Assembly (NCBI RefSeq): GCF_002934545.1
Contig: NZ_PTJA01000021.1
Span: 1-56,582 of the forward strand
Length of the DNA: 56,582 nucleotides
Reading direction: 5' to 3'
Source of the DNA: Lacrimispora xylanisolvens
GTDB lineage: Bacteria > Bacillota > Clostridia > Lachnospirales > Lachnospiraceae
Shown here: piece after piece, positions 40,838-48,878 of the stretch
Layout of the letters: each line of letters starts with the position of its first letter
How positions within the stretch are numbered: the stretch's first letter is position 1
Notes under the pieces: generated by a model
What the model was told of the DNA's origin: nothing
Databases searched by the model: none
Seen by the model: only the letters and a program-made list of their open reading frames with translations
Translations under genes and position numbers: made by a program

Positions 40838-42944
40838 ATGGAGCGCAGTATATCGGCTGACAGCAGCGACACTCATCACTTCAATGATCAGTATTAATAT
40901 GGCTGGAACTATTTACGCCGGCCCGCCAGCCGTATCTGTGGACGAAACACTATATGTAAATCTGGACTATTACGGAAAAGAGACTGACAGCAGCGTGGTA
41001 AAAGGAGTCACATTAAATGGAATCCGTTCCTTTTCTGATTATGGAACTTATAAGGATATTACCAATATGTCAAATTATGCCCAGCCAGCTGTAGATGGAG
41101 ACACAGTGACCTGGCAGCTTCCTGATGATACAAAGGAACGTTTCTATTATGAATGCCAGTTAAATAACGGAGAAGTGGTTCTTCCATGGGATTTTGATAT
41201 CTCCTATAAACTAAATGGAATACCAAAAGAAGCCCAGGATCTTTTACATGCGGATGGGCTGGTAGAAATAGACGTTCACTGCATTCCCAATAAGAATGCC
41301 AATATATATTATCAGAACAACATGCTTTTACAGGTTGCGACATTGGTGGATATGGAAGATGTCAATTCCGTTGAAGCCCCCGGAGCCCAGATCCAGTCTC
41401 TGGGTACTTATAAGGCTGTTCTTTTTGCAGCTGTTCCAGGTCAGGAAAAGACATTTCATATTGAAATAAGTTCCCACGATTTTGAATCCAGCGGAGTAAT
41501 TATGATGATGGTTCCGGGAACCCTGGATCAGATCAGTGATATCGCTGATGTGAAAGAGGCAAAGGATACGTTTAAGGATTCAGCAGACGAGCTCCTTGAT
41601 GGTATGAATGAAATGCTGGATACGCTGCACAACATCAGCAATGGTATGGATGTTACGAAAAAGGGGCTGAGCCAGCTGCAGGGAGCAAGAGAAAACTTCG
41701 ATGCATCAAAGGATGAAATAATCTCAAAAACAGATGCAAGTATAGACAGTCTGGAAGCTGCCAATCAGAAGATCAGCCAGCTTGCACCGGACATTATGGC
41801 CAATAAGCAGGGACTTGATGATGTAAATAACAAAGTTAATACTTTGGTGGAAACACTTCAGGATTCCGGGGAAGATTTCTATAATTTATCTTCATCCTTA
41901 AGAGATTTAAAAGATTCCCTGGGAGATCTGCAGAGCGGCCTGGAGGAGTCTGATGCAGATCAGATTACAGGTGAGATTAAAGATATTGAGCAGCAGCTTG
42001 ATGCGATTCAGAGCGTTTTAAAGAAGCTTGGCTCCACTGCTTCCCCATCTCAGGCTTTAAGTGCAGAAGATCTTAAGAAACAGGCTGAAAGTATGCAGCA
42101 GCTTATGAGTGATATGAATGATGTTCTTGATGACCTGGAGTTTTCCCTGGGGGCAGATGCGGTAGCCAAGCTCCGTGCCCAGCTTCAGTCGGTTGCGGCT
42201 TCCGGTATGAGCAACCCCAATGCGGCTGCACTGGTACAGACAGCAGCTGTATTATCAAAAATCTTAAACTCCATGAACAACATCTTATCCAGTGTTCGTT
42301 ATACAATTTCCGGAATTGATGTGCAGGGAGGAGTAAAAGACAGTAAAGCAGTCGTAAGTAAGCTTGCATCTATTACTTACGATATCGATACAACAATTGG
42401 AGATGTGGTTAGTTTAAATAAAACAAAAAATGATAATAAGGCAGCCTTTGATTTAATGCTTGATGACACCGCAGCTTCTGTAGAACAGATCAGTTCTGCA
42501 ACCAACCAGGTGATTTCCCTGTTCCGCAGTGTTCAAAACACCATAAAAAACAATCGGGCAGCATTGGAAGGCGGTACAAAAGATACTTTAAACGGATTGA
42601 TTGATATTCTGGAAAAGGCGGCGGATACTTCCTCCACCACAAATAAGCTAAAAGGAGCCAATGAGAGTATCAGAAACAGTCTGGATGAGAAGCTGGATAA
42701 GATTGCCGACGACAGCAATCTGCTGGAAATGAATTTAGATGATAAGATGGTTTCCTTTACATCGGATAAGAACCAGACTCCTTCCAGTATCCAGATTATC
42801 TTAAGGTCACAGGAAATATCAGAAGATGATGTAAATACCAATGCGGTAGATATAGAGCCGGCGCCTGTGGATGTGGGAGTATGGCAGCGGGTGAAGAATG
42901 TATTTGCAAAGATGTGGAATGCAGTTACGGGGATTTTTAGTTAA
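40827..42944 (+). CDS. Secreted coiled-coil protein, partner of the MMPL transporter
   Basis: A 705-residue exported protein without a recognised enzymatic domain. Residues 1-31 are a signal peptide ending near IYAG. Residues ~35-240 form a beta-rich region, and ~245-660 are long helical coiled coils rich in Asp, Ser, Leu and Gln, reminiscent of the extracellular helical part of YhgE/Pip-type proteins. There is no clear membrane anchor; the end, WQRVKNVFAKMWNAVTGIFS, is only amphipathic. Overlap with the transporter gene shows the two are made together, so it may be an extracellular adaptor of that exporter. Function unproven. Confidence 0.7.
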   Translation: MKSKWSAVYRLTAATLITSMISINMAGTIYAGPPAVSVDETLYVNLDYYGKETDSSVVKGVTLNGIRSFSDYGTYKDITNMSNYAQPAVDGDTVTWQLPDDTKERFYYECQLNNGEVVLPWDFDISYKLNGIPKEAQDLLHADGLVEIDVHCIPNKNANIYYQNNMLLQVATLVDMEDVNSVEAPGAQIQSLGTYKAVLFAAVPGQEKTFHIEISSHDFESSGVIMMMVPGTLDQISDIADVKEAKDTFKDSADELLDGMNEMLDTLHNISNGMDVTKKGLSQLQGARENFDASKDEIISKTDASIDSLEAANQKISQLAPDIMANKQGLDDVNNKVNTLVETLQDSGEDFYNLSSSLRDLKDSLGDLQSGLEESDADQITGEIKDIEQQLDAIQSVLKKLGSTASPSQALSAEDLKKQAESMQQLMSDMNDVLDDLEFSLGADAVAKLRAQLQSVAASGMSNPNAAALVQTAAVLSKILNSMNNILSSVRYTISGIDVQGGVKDSKAVVSKLASITYDIDTTIGDVVSLNKTKNDNKAAFDLMLDDTAASVEQISSATNQVISLFRSVQNTIKNNRAALEGGTKDTLNGLIDILEKAADTSSTTNKLKGANESIRNSLDEKLDKIADDSNLLEMNLDDKMVSFTSDKNQTPSSIQIILRSQEISEDDVNTNAVDIEPAPVDVGVWQRVKNVFAKMWNAVTGIFS

Positions 42945-42975
42945 GAGAACCAAAGCAAAAGGAATAAAATAATGA

Positions 42976-43018
42976 AACGGGTGAAGATGGATGTGATATT
43001 TTTCTTCGCCTGTTTTTT
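42976..43018 (+). terminator. Terminator of the MMPL operon
   Basis: ACGGGTGAAGA pairs with TCTTCGCCTGT (with G-T pairs) and is followed by six T. Confidence 0.75.
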
Positions 43019-43077
43019 AGTATGTTAAAGAAACCTTAAGTATTATCTAAATACTGATATCGGAATATGCCAAATAG

Positions 43078-43185
43078 TGTCGAAAAAGGGCGAATATGTT
43101 ATAAATTATGGTCTATCATGCTGCTTTTATTTAAGAATAACTTAAGGGGTAAAATGTTGTTATAAAATTTTAAAAGAATTATAAT
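43078..43185 (+). promoter_or_regulatory. Promoter region of the secreted glycine-rich protein gene
   Basis: TTGTTA (43157-43162), 17-nt spacer, TATAAT (43180-43185) is a good sigma-A promoter 72 nt before the ATG. Upstream, TGTCGAA (43078-43084, Spo0A-box core) sits where the -35 of a second promoter would be, with TATAAA 17 nt further at 43100-43105. This is the only content seen in the 312-nt gap besides the preceding terminator. Confidence 0.5.
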
Positions 43186-43256
43186 AGAAATGAAAACACG
43201 GCCGTATTTTCACACAAGAGTTAGCGATGACTAATTTATATATAAGGAGAAAAAAT

Positions 43257-43922
43257 ATGAGATTGAAAAAAGCTTTAGCTATAATATTGTCTGTAACTAC
43301 TGTGACAGTTTTATCGATTACACCCGTCTCGGCGGCGGAAAGTGACATTGTATCTACATCCGGTGATTCATCAGAAAACCTGGTAGATAATATAGAAATA
43401 CTTGGTGATACTTCAGTATTGGTAGAGTCCCAGGGATCTTCAGAACTTGTAACCGTTGCAGAAGATGATGATACAAGAACGGTTACCATTAAAAACCTGG
43501 AGACAGGTAAAGAAAATTATTTAAAATATGATAAGTCATCTGATACAATCTACTCATCTATTACGGGTAAAACAATTGATATAAGCAATCGTGGCAACAA
43601 AGGTGATATTTCTTTAAGATCAGAGTCTTCTTATAGTACTGAATATATTTCTTATGCAGAAATTAGAGATACAATAGGTACAACGGCCACTGTAGCAGGA
43701 GTTGTTGGTTTAATTCTGACAAAAGTTCCAGGGGCACAAATCGCTGGTGGTATAACTGGCACAATCAGCACAATTGTAGGGGGCGGCACTTTACTTATTC
43801 CCAATGATTCTAATCATGGGTTAAAATTATCCATAAAAACCGTAAAATACTACAGAACCAGAATGGGGAGACGACAAGTGTATAAAATTACACATCAGGT
43901 AACGTCGGTTCGTACATACTGA
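43257..43922 (+). CDS. Secreted protein with glycine-zipper hydrophobic segment
   Basis: About 221 residues, unrecognised. Residues 1-27 are a signal peptide ending SAAES. A polar, Ser/Asp-rich middle follows, and then (about residues 136-180) a strongly hydrophobic Gly-spaced stretch, TVAGVVGLILTKVPGAQIAG and GITGTISTIVGGGTLLIP, with GxxxG-type packing as in pore-forming or bacteriocin-like peptides. The last ~30 residues are basic and aromatic (KTVKYYRTRMGRRQVYK). AAGGAGA lies six bases before the ATG. The next gene begins one base after the stop and encodes a tiny membrane protein, so a toxin/immunity pair is possible but not shown. Confidence 0.6.
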   Translation: MRLKKALAIILSVTTVTVLSITPVSAAESDIVSTSGDSSENLVDNIEILGDTSVLVESQGSSELVTVAEDDDTRTVTIKNLETGKENYLKYDKSSDTIYSSITGKTIDISNRGNKGDISLRSESSYSTEYISYAEIRDTIGTTATVAGVVGLILTKVPGAQIAGGITGTISTIVGGGTLLIPNDSNHGLKLSIKTVKYYRTRMGRRQVYKITHQVTSVRTY

Positions 43923-43923
43923 T

Positions 43924-44169
43924 ATGAAAAAAATTAAAAAAGCTGTTTCCATGATTGTATTTACGGTTTTTACAATCATTATGTGGAGTGCCAATCATTA
44001 TAAATTGTACAACAGTCTTTTGCAAATGCTGGCCGTATACATTGTTATCGTAACGAGTTTAATTTGTTTAATATGGCTGCTCAATATAAAGAAGAACTAT
44101 AAATATATCTTTTCCATACTACTTGTTATTTCAGCTATAATAGTTGCTTTTTTTGGCAAATTGCCTTAG
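43924..44169 (+). CDS. Small three-helix membrane protein
   Basis: An 81-residue protein, almost entirely three hydrophobic helices (about 9-25, 33-53 and 60-77) with a basic N-terminus MKKIKK. No family recognised. It starts one base after the secreted protein gene and has no ribosome site of its own outside that gene, so expression is probably coupled. Size and position resemble bacteriocin immunity proteins; that is inference from context only. Confidence 0.6.
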   Translation: MKKIKKAVSMIVFTVFTIIMWSANHYKLYNSLLQMLAVYIVIVTSLICLIWLLNIKKNYKYIFSILLVISAIIVAFFGKLP

Positions 44170-44359
44170 GTGGAATAAGTAAAATCATTATTATATTTTA
44201 TGTATTGCTCCGAATATATAACGCCATTTGCCTTGAAAAGATAGACAGAACAATATAAATACAACATATATCTGTTATTTTAAGAAATTATATGGTATAA
44301 TTCAATCAGATATCCATTGATTCATGGTATAATTCTTTTTGTATCCTGGGGGTAACTAT

Positions 44360-44761
44360 ATGACAAATATTGTTGGGATTACAGTTTATGGAGTGTTGTA
44401 TTTAGTGATTATGCTTTTGCTTTTTGTTTTATTCTTTCTGGGAAAAGATTGGATGATGCTTACCGGTCTGTCTGGTTTTTTACTCATGGGGCTGATTTTA
44501 TCAATAACCGTGACCAGTTACAATTACATTGATATGATACATAATAGAAATATGGTGGAAGTCAGCAGAACAGAACGTATTCCAGAGGTTGTAAAGGTAG
44601 GTAATCTTTACAGGAGTAACTGGAAAACGGTTCAGATCGCCTATGGTTTACCAGGAAATCAAAAGGAATACTATTCCGTAATGAGAAGCAGGAGTGGGTT
44701 GTTCATCATCGAGGGAGGGGTATTGCATACCAGATCAGAGGCAAGGAAAGCAGCTGAATGA
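44360..44761 (+). CDS. Hypothetical membrane protein
   Basis: About 133 residues: two membrane helices (about 5-27 and 34-56) and a soluble C-terminal half with no recognised motif (KVGNLYRSNWKTVQIAYGLPG). A run of G seven bases upstream supports ATG 44360; a longer reading from TTG 44339 is unlikely. Two TGGTATAATTC extended -10 elements lie upstream (44291 and 44324). Last ordinary gene before the A+T-rich accessory region, with its own terminator. Confidence 0.6.
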   Translation: MTNIVGITVYGVLYLVIMLLLFVLFFLGKDWMMLTGLSGFLLMGLILSITVTSYNYIDMIHNRNMVEVSRTERIPEVVKVGNLYRSNWKTVQIAYGLPGNQKEYYSVMRSRSGLFIIEGGVLHTRSEARKAAE

Positions 44762-44801
44762 TGGAACAACAGCTGTTATGTATAGGAGATAGATTTAAAA
44801 C

Positions 44802-44849
44802 GGGCTTGTCTGATATTCTTATAATAAGAATGCAGACAGGCCTTTTTTT
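44802..44849 (+). terminator. Rho-independent terminator
   Basis: Outer stem GGCTTGTCTG/CAGACAGGCC and inner stem ATTCTTA/TAAGAAT, followed by seven T. Confidence 0.9.
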
Positions 44850-45354
44850 ACAACGTTATAATAAAAATTGTATTAAATGTATCACAACGTGGATATACAT
44901 GGTTTAAGAGAATGTTTCCGGACAGGTGTCTATAAATTAAAATCAGCTGAATTTGGCTAAAACCCCTATAAACAAAAGAAAACCCTTATAAGCTAAGGAT
45001 TTTTGGTGAATAATTCCAGATAATTATAGTGCATCTGATAGGAATCGAACCTACGGTTAATTACTAAAAAACAACGTAAAATCAATGATTTGAGCGTCAT
45101 CAATAGCAGTTTGACCACTTATTGACCAATTAAATATTTGGACATCTAAATAAGTCTATATGCTTGTAGAAATATGAGCCTGTAGGCTTATTTTAGTGCC
45201 TAAAAATACCATACAAGGAAATCTGTACCAGTGACAGTTGAACGGCAATATGAGCCTTCTGGTGCGCCACAGGGGCATTATAATAGCACTAATACCACAA
45301 GTATTGAAACTGCTGTTTTATTGTACAAAAATAAAATGAAAGAGGTAATAAATC
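44850..45354. other. Gene-free boundary region of the accessory island
   Basis: No convincing coding region in 505 nt. It contains a hairpin near 44983-45006 (CCTTA-TAAGC-TAAGG flanked by A and T runs), a tRNA-like remnant on the minus strand (next entry), a small AGCC/GGCT hairpin at 45177-45188 and TTGTACAA at 45322. Base composition drops from here to the window end, so this is the probable island edge. Confidence 0.5.
45029..45130 (-). tRNA. Degenerate tRNA-like remnant (possibly Leu)
   Basis: On the minus strand a good T arm is present (GTAGG-TTCGATT-CCTAT, 45054-45038), followed by CAGATGCA as the 3' acceptor side. Upstream there is a CTCAAAT anticodon-like loop (CAA would be leucine) and a long variable region, but no matching 5' acceptor half. 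It looks like a broken tRNA gene or an integration-site scar and is unlikely to be functional. Confidence 0.35.
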
Positions 45355-45747
45355 ATGAAACAAAACAAATATGATTATGGATTGACAACGCAGAGAGCCG
45401 TAGATCTGATTATAAAAAGATCAGATAATATATACGACAAAGAGGTCATCAGAAGTGTTATTAAAATGTACTTGGAGGAATGCCATGAGCAATTAATGAA
45501 AGGGGAGAAGGTAAACATAGAAGATATAGGTACGATTGAACCTCATATCGTAACGCCAATATCTTATGGACTCCCAAGGGCAAACGATAGTGAAGTTACA
45601 CCCTATATAAAAATGAGATTCCATACAAAGCATAGGCTATTGGAGATGCTAAAGGCAAAATTAAATAAGAATCTTAAAAAAGGGATTAAGAGTTTAAAGG
45701 AAGACGTTGAATGCAAGGAGGGATTACATAATGGAGTTGAAAGATAG
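45355..45747 (+). CDS. Divergent HU-family DNA-binding protein
   Basis: A 130-residue basic protein with the HU/IHF layout: an N-terminal helical part (DLIIKRSDNIYDKEVIRSVIKMYLEECHEQLMKGE, split around residues 17-50) and GEKVNIEDIGTIEPHI, equivalent to the GIGTF turn before the DNA-binding arms. The C-terminal tail is Lys-rich and longer than in housekeeping HU. Such divergent copies are common on phages and integrative elements. AAAGAGG precedes the ATG. It overlaps the next small gene by 17 nt and begins a three-gene operon. Confidence 0.65.
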   Translation: MKQNKYDYGLTTQRAVDLIIKRSDNIYDKEVIRSVIKMYLEECHEQLMKGEKVNIEDIGTIEPHIVTPISYGLPRANDSEVTPYIKMRFHTKHRLLEMLKAKLNKNLKKGIKSLKEDVECKEGLHNGVER

Positions 45748-45904
45748 GGTAGTTGTTGTTACTGAACACAATATGAGTGGGATTTATGATCTTTATGGTC
45801 AGGTCGATCAAAGTGAATTAGAAGGTATTGTAAATAGATATCTGGCAATAGCCATCGAAGAAATTAAGGAAGACGAAAATAATCTGGAGATAAATCATGG
45901 ATAG
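45731..45904 (+). CDS. Small hypothetical protein
   Basis: 57 residues, acidic (MELKDRVVVVTEHN, then a short helix-forming region SELEGIVNRYLAIAIEEIKE). No family recognised. GGAGGG lies seven bases before the ATG at 45731. It overlaps the genes on both sides (17 nt and 8 nt), which argues that it is translated. Confidence 0.5.
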   Translation: MELKDRVVVVTEHNMSGIYDLYGQVDQSELEGIVNRYLAIAIEEIKEDENNLEINHG

Positions 45905-46082
45905 AAAATTGCTACCGCATAGTACTGAATGTAAATTTATGAAAAGAGATGAAGGGCTGTTTTATAAAACATATTATTGCAAGCACCGTTCTTTTAAGAA
46001 TCTGGATTATTCCAAATGTCTAGGAGTAGATAAACCTCCAAAGACAAGTCCCCAATGGTGTCCATTAAGGGAAGATAAGTAA
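45897..46082 (+). CDS. Small Cys-rich protein, possible zinc binder
   Basis: 61 residues with four cysteines: ECKF, YYCKH, KCLG and WCPLRE, with His nearby. This spacing suggests a metal-bound fold. Similar tiny proteins ending in WCPL are frequent in phage-like regions, but I cannot name a function. It starts inside the end of the preceding gene, completing the HU-like operon. Confidence 0.5.
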   Translation: MDRKLLPHSTECKFMKRDEGLFYKTYYCKHRSFKNLDYSKCLGVDKPPKTSPQWCPLREDK

Positions 46083-46170
46083 AGCAATCTTTGTATTTCC
46101 TAGTTGCCGGGAAGTAAACAATAGACAACACTAGAATTCAAGAATATTTCTATTTTTATCTATGTGTCAG

Positions 46171-46187
46171 TTGTACACCATGTACAA
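46171..46187. promoter_or_regulatory. Palindromic operator-like site
   Basis: TTGTACA-CCA-TGTACAA, a perfect 7-bp inverted repeat in the gap 46083-46335. The half-site TTGTACAA also occurs at 45322, 26 nt upstream of the HU-like gene. It may bind an XRE-type repressor of the island; not proven. Confidence 0.4.
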
Positions 46188-46258
46188 TGCAGATCAGTAC
46201 GACTATTTCCATGTGACAAAGACATTGAAAAGTATATATAGAATAATGGGATTTATAA

Positions 46259-46290
46259 AACTCAGTCGTAGGTTGCGACTGGGTCTATTT
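46259..46290. terminator. Probable terminator
   Basis: CTCAGTCG pairs with CGACTGGG over a seven-base loop, with A residues before and TCTATTT after. It lies downstream of the small-gene operon. Confidence 0.5.
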
Positions 46291-46335
46291 GCTATGCAAT
46301 TTTCTTAAACCTCTAGTTATAAAAAAGGAGGTCAA

Positions 46336-46671
46336 ATGAATGACAATAAGATTAAATGTAAAGAGGTATTTTATAAAATAAACACTGAATTAGTGCCCTT
46401 AATGTGCGGAGTTGGGTTTCGTGGAAGCCTGGAGGTTGATTGTAAGTCGAGATCGTATTTGAGATGGCATGATATGATTCACCGTTGTTACAATGAAAGA
46501 TTTCATTTAAGGCAGGAGCAATATTCTGTCTGTGAAGTCTGTGAGGAATGGAAGAACTACAGCAATTTCAAGAACTGGTATGACGATAATTATTATACTG
46601 TTGGTGATGAACAAATGGATTTGGATAAAGATATTCTGTTTAAGGGAAACAATGTGTATAGCCCGGATTGA
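46336..46671 (+). CDS. Phage-type protein, C-terminally truncated
   Basis: 111 residues. The pattern YLRWHDMIHRCYNE, VCEEWKNYSNFKNWYDDNYY and LDKDILFKGNNVYSPD matches the N-terminal module of phage and plasmid proteins of the HNH/AP2-associated kind. Those normally continue past the YSP motif with a CVFVP-like segment; here a TGA follows the Asp directly, so the protein is probably cut short by a nonsense change. AAGGAGGT lies six bases upstream, and a terminator follows. Confidence 0.55.
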   Translation: MNDNKIKCKEVFYKINTELVPLMCGVGFRGSLEVDCKSRSYLRWHDMIHRCYNERFHLRQEQYSVCEVCEEWKNYSNFKNWYDDNYYTVGDEQMDLDKDILFKGNNVYSPD

Positions 46672-46689
46672 AATTGACGATTAAATTAT

Positions 46690-46730
46690 AGGCATATTGG
46701 ATAGAAATATCTCATGTGCCTATTTTTTTT
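46690..46730 (+). terminator. Rho-independent terminator
   Basis: AGGCATAT/ATGTGCCT stem (one G-T) followed by a run of eight T, 18 nt after the truncated phage-type gene. Confidence 0.85.
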
Positions 46731-46782
46731 CTTATGTAGGTGTGGTAAAATAAAGACAAAAGCGATAATGGGGGGGAAGTGT

Positions 46783-47640
46783 ATGATATATCATAAAAGC
46801 GAATATATTAAGCAAAACTGTAACATGAAGAGCATTAATTTTATTGTTAGGTTAAATCTTATTCAGGCACCTCTTGAAGCGGCTATATCTTTATTTGTAA
46901 TCGAAGGAGTTCTTATCTATAGTAATTTATTTTCCCAAAGTAATTTTGATACAAATGTTATTTTAATAATGATATTTTTCCCTATTTTAATTTCATTGTT
47001 AATTTACTTACTGTATAGTATTTTTATTAATGGATATTTATTAAAAAGTATATATGAATGTGCTTGTTATATAAAGAATGTTAATTATTTAAAATACGAG
47101 ATAGTCGATAATTATATGAAAAAAACATCTGCCATTATACACTTTGTTGGATTAATTAGCTATATGCTGGTTTCAGTGTTTTGTGCCTATATTTTCACCT
47201 ATTTTCTACGTTATTATGGAATGAATAATTCATATTATATTGCTATTATTGTTGCTACTGGCTGTTTAATAGGGGCGTTATGGAATATTTTAGGTTATTG
47301 GGGGGATAACAAAATAGATTGGAGTTTGGTATTTAATGATTTAGAAACGATAAATCAAAGCCTTAAGGAGAAAAAATACAATTATATGATAAAGCACTTT
47401 ATAATGGACATTTTTATGCTCTTACTTTTTTGCACTATTATACTAATTACTCTAATTTATATAAAAGATGATTATAAAAAAATAGAAGAATTTAATTTAA
47501 ATAGTTATAATTTAGCTTCTCATTCCTTTTTTATTATTTCGTATTTTACATTATTAGTTACGTATATTAAAAAGCTATATAAGATGTATTTTAAAGAAGG
47601 GGCTGAAGTTGTATATTCGTCATATGAAAAATTTTTCTAA
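46783..47640 (+). CDS. Multi-pass membrane protein, first of a pair
   Basis: About 285 residues with roughly seven hydrophobic helices and a Lys/Asn/Ile-rich, very A+T-rich coding sequence unlike the core genes. No domain recognised. A charged stretch around 185-210 (DLETINQSLKEKKYNYMIKH) separates the last helices. ATG 46783 follows a run of seven G and AAG as ribosome site. It is followed 26 nt later by another large membrane protein, and the two probably work together. Confidence 0.6.
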   Translation: MIYHKSEYIKQNCNMKSINFIVRLNLIQAPLEAAISLFVIEGVLIYSNLFSQSNFDTNVILIMIFFPILISLLIYLLYSIFINGYLLKSIYECACYIKNVNYLKYEIVDNYMKKTSAIIHFVGLISYMLVSVFCAYIFTYFLRYYGMNNSYYIAIIVATGCLIGALWNILGYWGDNKIDWSLVFNDLETINQSLKEKKYNYMIKHFIMDIFMLLLFCTIILITLIYIKDDYKKIEEFNLNSYNLASHSFFIISYFTLLVTYIKKLYKMYFKEGAEVVYSSYEKFF

Positions 47641-47666
47641 TGTAATCTTATTTAGGAGGAGAGTTA

Positions 47667-48671
47667 ATGGAAGTTTTTGAATTTATAAATGAAAGAATAA
47701 ATATCAGAGAAAAAAAGACAAAATTATTCTTTTTATTCTTATGCGTTCTTTATGTTATGCCGTTTATTATATACTATGAAGATATTTTAAGTAACTGGCA
47801 TTTATTGATTTTTGATTTTTTAATTCTTATTATTATATATCTTTGGATTTATTATGCTCCTAAATTCTGCCATAAATTTGAATTACTTGGCTGTTGCTTT
47901 AAAGATGTTTCTTATGAATCGTTTTATACCGAAAAAAAGGATTTTTTTTATTTAAAAAAAAGATTCAATATATACAAGGCAAGCTTTATAGTAATATGGA
48001 TTTTAAGTATTATAGCAGTTATAAGTATTGCACACAGAACACATTTTTACTTATATAATATTTTTGGGGCATATAGCTTGGTGATTTTTATACTTTCAAT
48101 GGTTTTAAATGGAGCAAGTTACTACTTTTGTATATCTTATGTAATCTATTTACGTTATCTTTCAAACTTTGCAGGAACAAAGAAATTTAAATGTAATAAA
48201 TACATACCATCTTCAACTTATGGATTTCAGTTCTTGATTTCATTTTCAAATAATAATGCATATGTTTTCTTAATTGTATCTTTGCTTTATTCTATATGTG
48301 GCTATTTAATCTTAAACTTAATTAGTACTAACGTAGAAATAAAACAAAAACTTTATGCAGTAGTAATTGGAGGTATAACATTATTATTTGGAATTGGAAC
48401 ATTTATAGCTATTTTTATTGTGCCCTACGCTTTTCTTAAACGAATATTAATTATGTGGAAAGAAAATTTAATGAAAGAGATTGAAATGAAAATTAAAAAC
48501 TTTAATAAAGATAAAGTTTCTGATTTAGAATCATTGATAAATATAAACGATATTTTATATAAAGATGATTTTAAACATGGATTTGATATTGTCTCTATAA
48601 TTTTATTAATTTCAACAATTATAGTAAACATAACTGGCGCTTGTGATTTTATTATAAACAATATGTCATAA
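47667..48671 (+). CDS. Multi-pass membrane protein, second of a pair
   Basis: 334 residues with about seven to eight hydrophobic helices, a cytoplasmic helical segment near 265-300 (MKEIEMKIKNFNKDKVSDLE) and a final helix. No recognised family. AGGAGGAGAG precedes the ATG. Size, composition and arrangement resemble the preceding protein, suggesting distant homology or a heteromeric membrane complex. It ends the transcript at a terminator. Confidence 0.6.
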   Translation: MEVFEFINERINIREKKTKLFFLFLCVLYVMPFIIYYEDILSNWHLLIFDFLILIIIYLWIYYAPKFCHKFELLGCCFKDVSYESFYTEKKDFFYLKKRFNIYKASFIVIWILSIIAVISIAHRTHFYLYNIFGAYSLVIFILSMVLNGASYYFCISYVIYLRYLSNFAGTKKFKCNKYIPSSTYGFQFLISFSNNNAYVFLIVSLLYSICGYLILNLISTNVEIKQKLYAVVIGGITLLFGIGTFIAIFIVPYAFLKRILIMWKENLMKEIEMKIKNFNKDKVSDLESLININDILYKDDFKHGFDIVSIILLISTIIVNITGACDFIINNMS

Positions 48672-48736
48672 TGTTACCAAAAATAAAATTACCTTTTCAT
48701 AAGGTACTATAAGTAATCTAGTACCCGGAAAATAGA

Positions 48737-48771
48737 AGTCAGCCTATCACTCTCGATAGTGCTGGCTTTTT
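48737..48771 (+). terminator. Rho-independent terminator
   Basis: GTCAGCCTATCAC pairs with GATAGTGCTGGC (one bulge) around TCTC, followed by five T. Confidence 0.88.
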
Positions 48772-48878
48772 ACATATAAATGTGCAATAGGTAATAATTG
48801 GAAATCTATTTCAGAGGAATATATGTTATATTTCTTATACAAACATGGAAAATATAGGAATATACCAGTAGGTGATGA

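Noticed and set aside
45029-45130. Functional tRNA-Leu on the minus strand
   Set aside because: The T arm is good but no 5' acceptor strand pairs with the 3' end and the anticodon stem has a mismatch.
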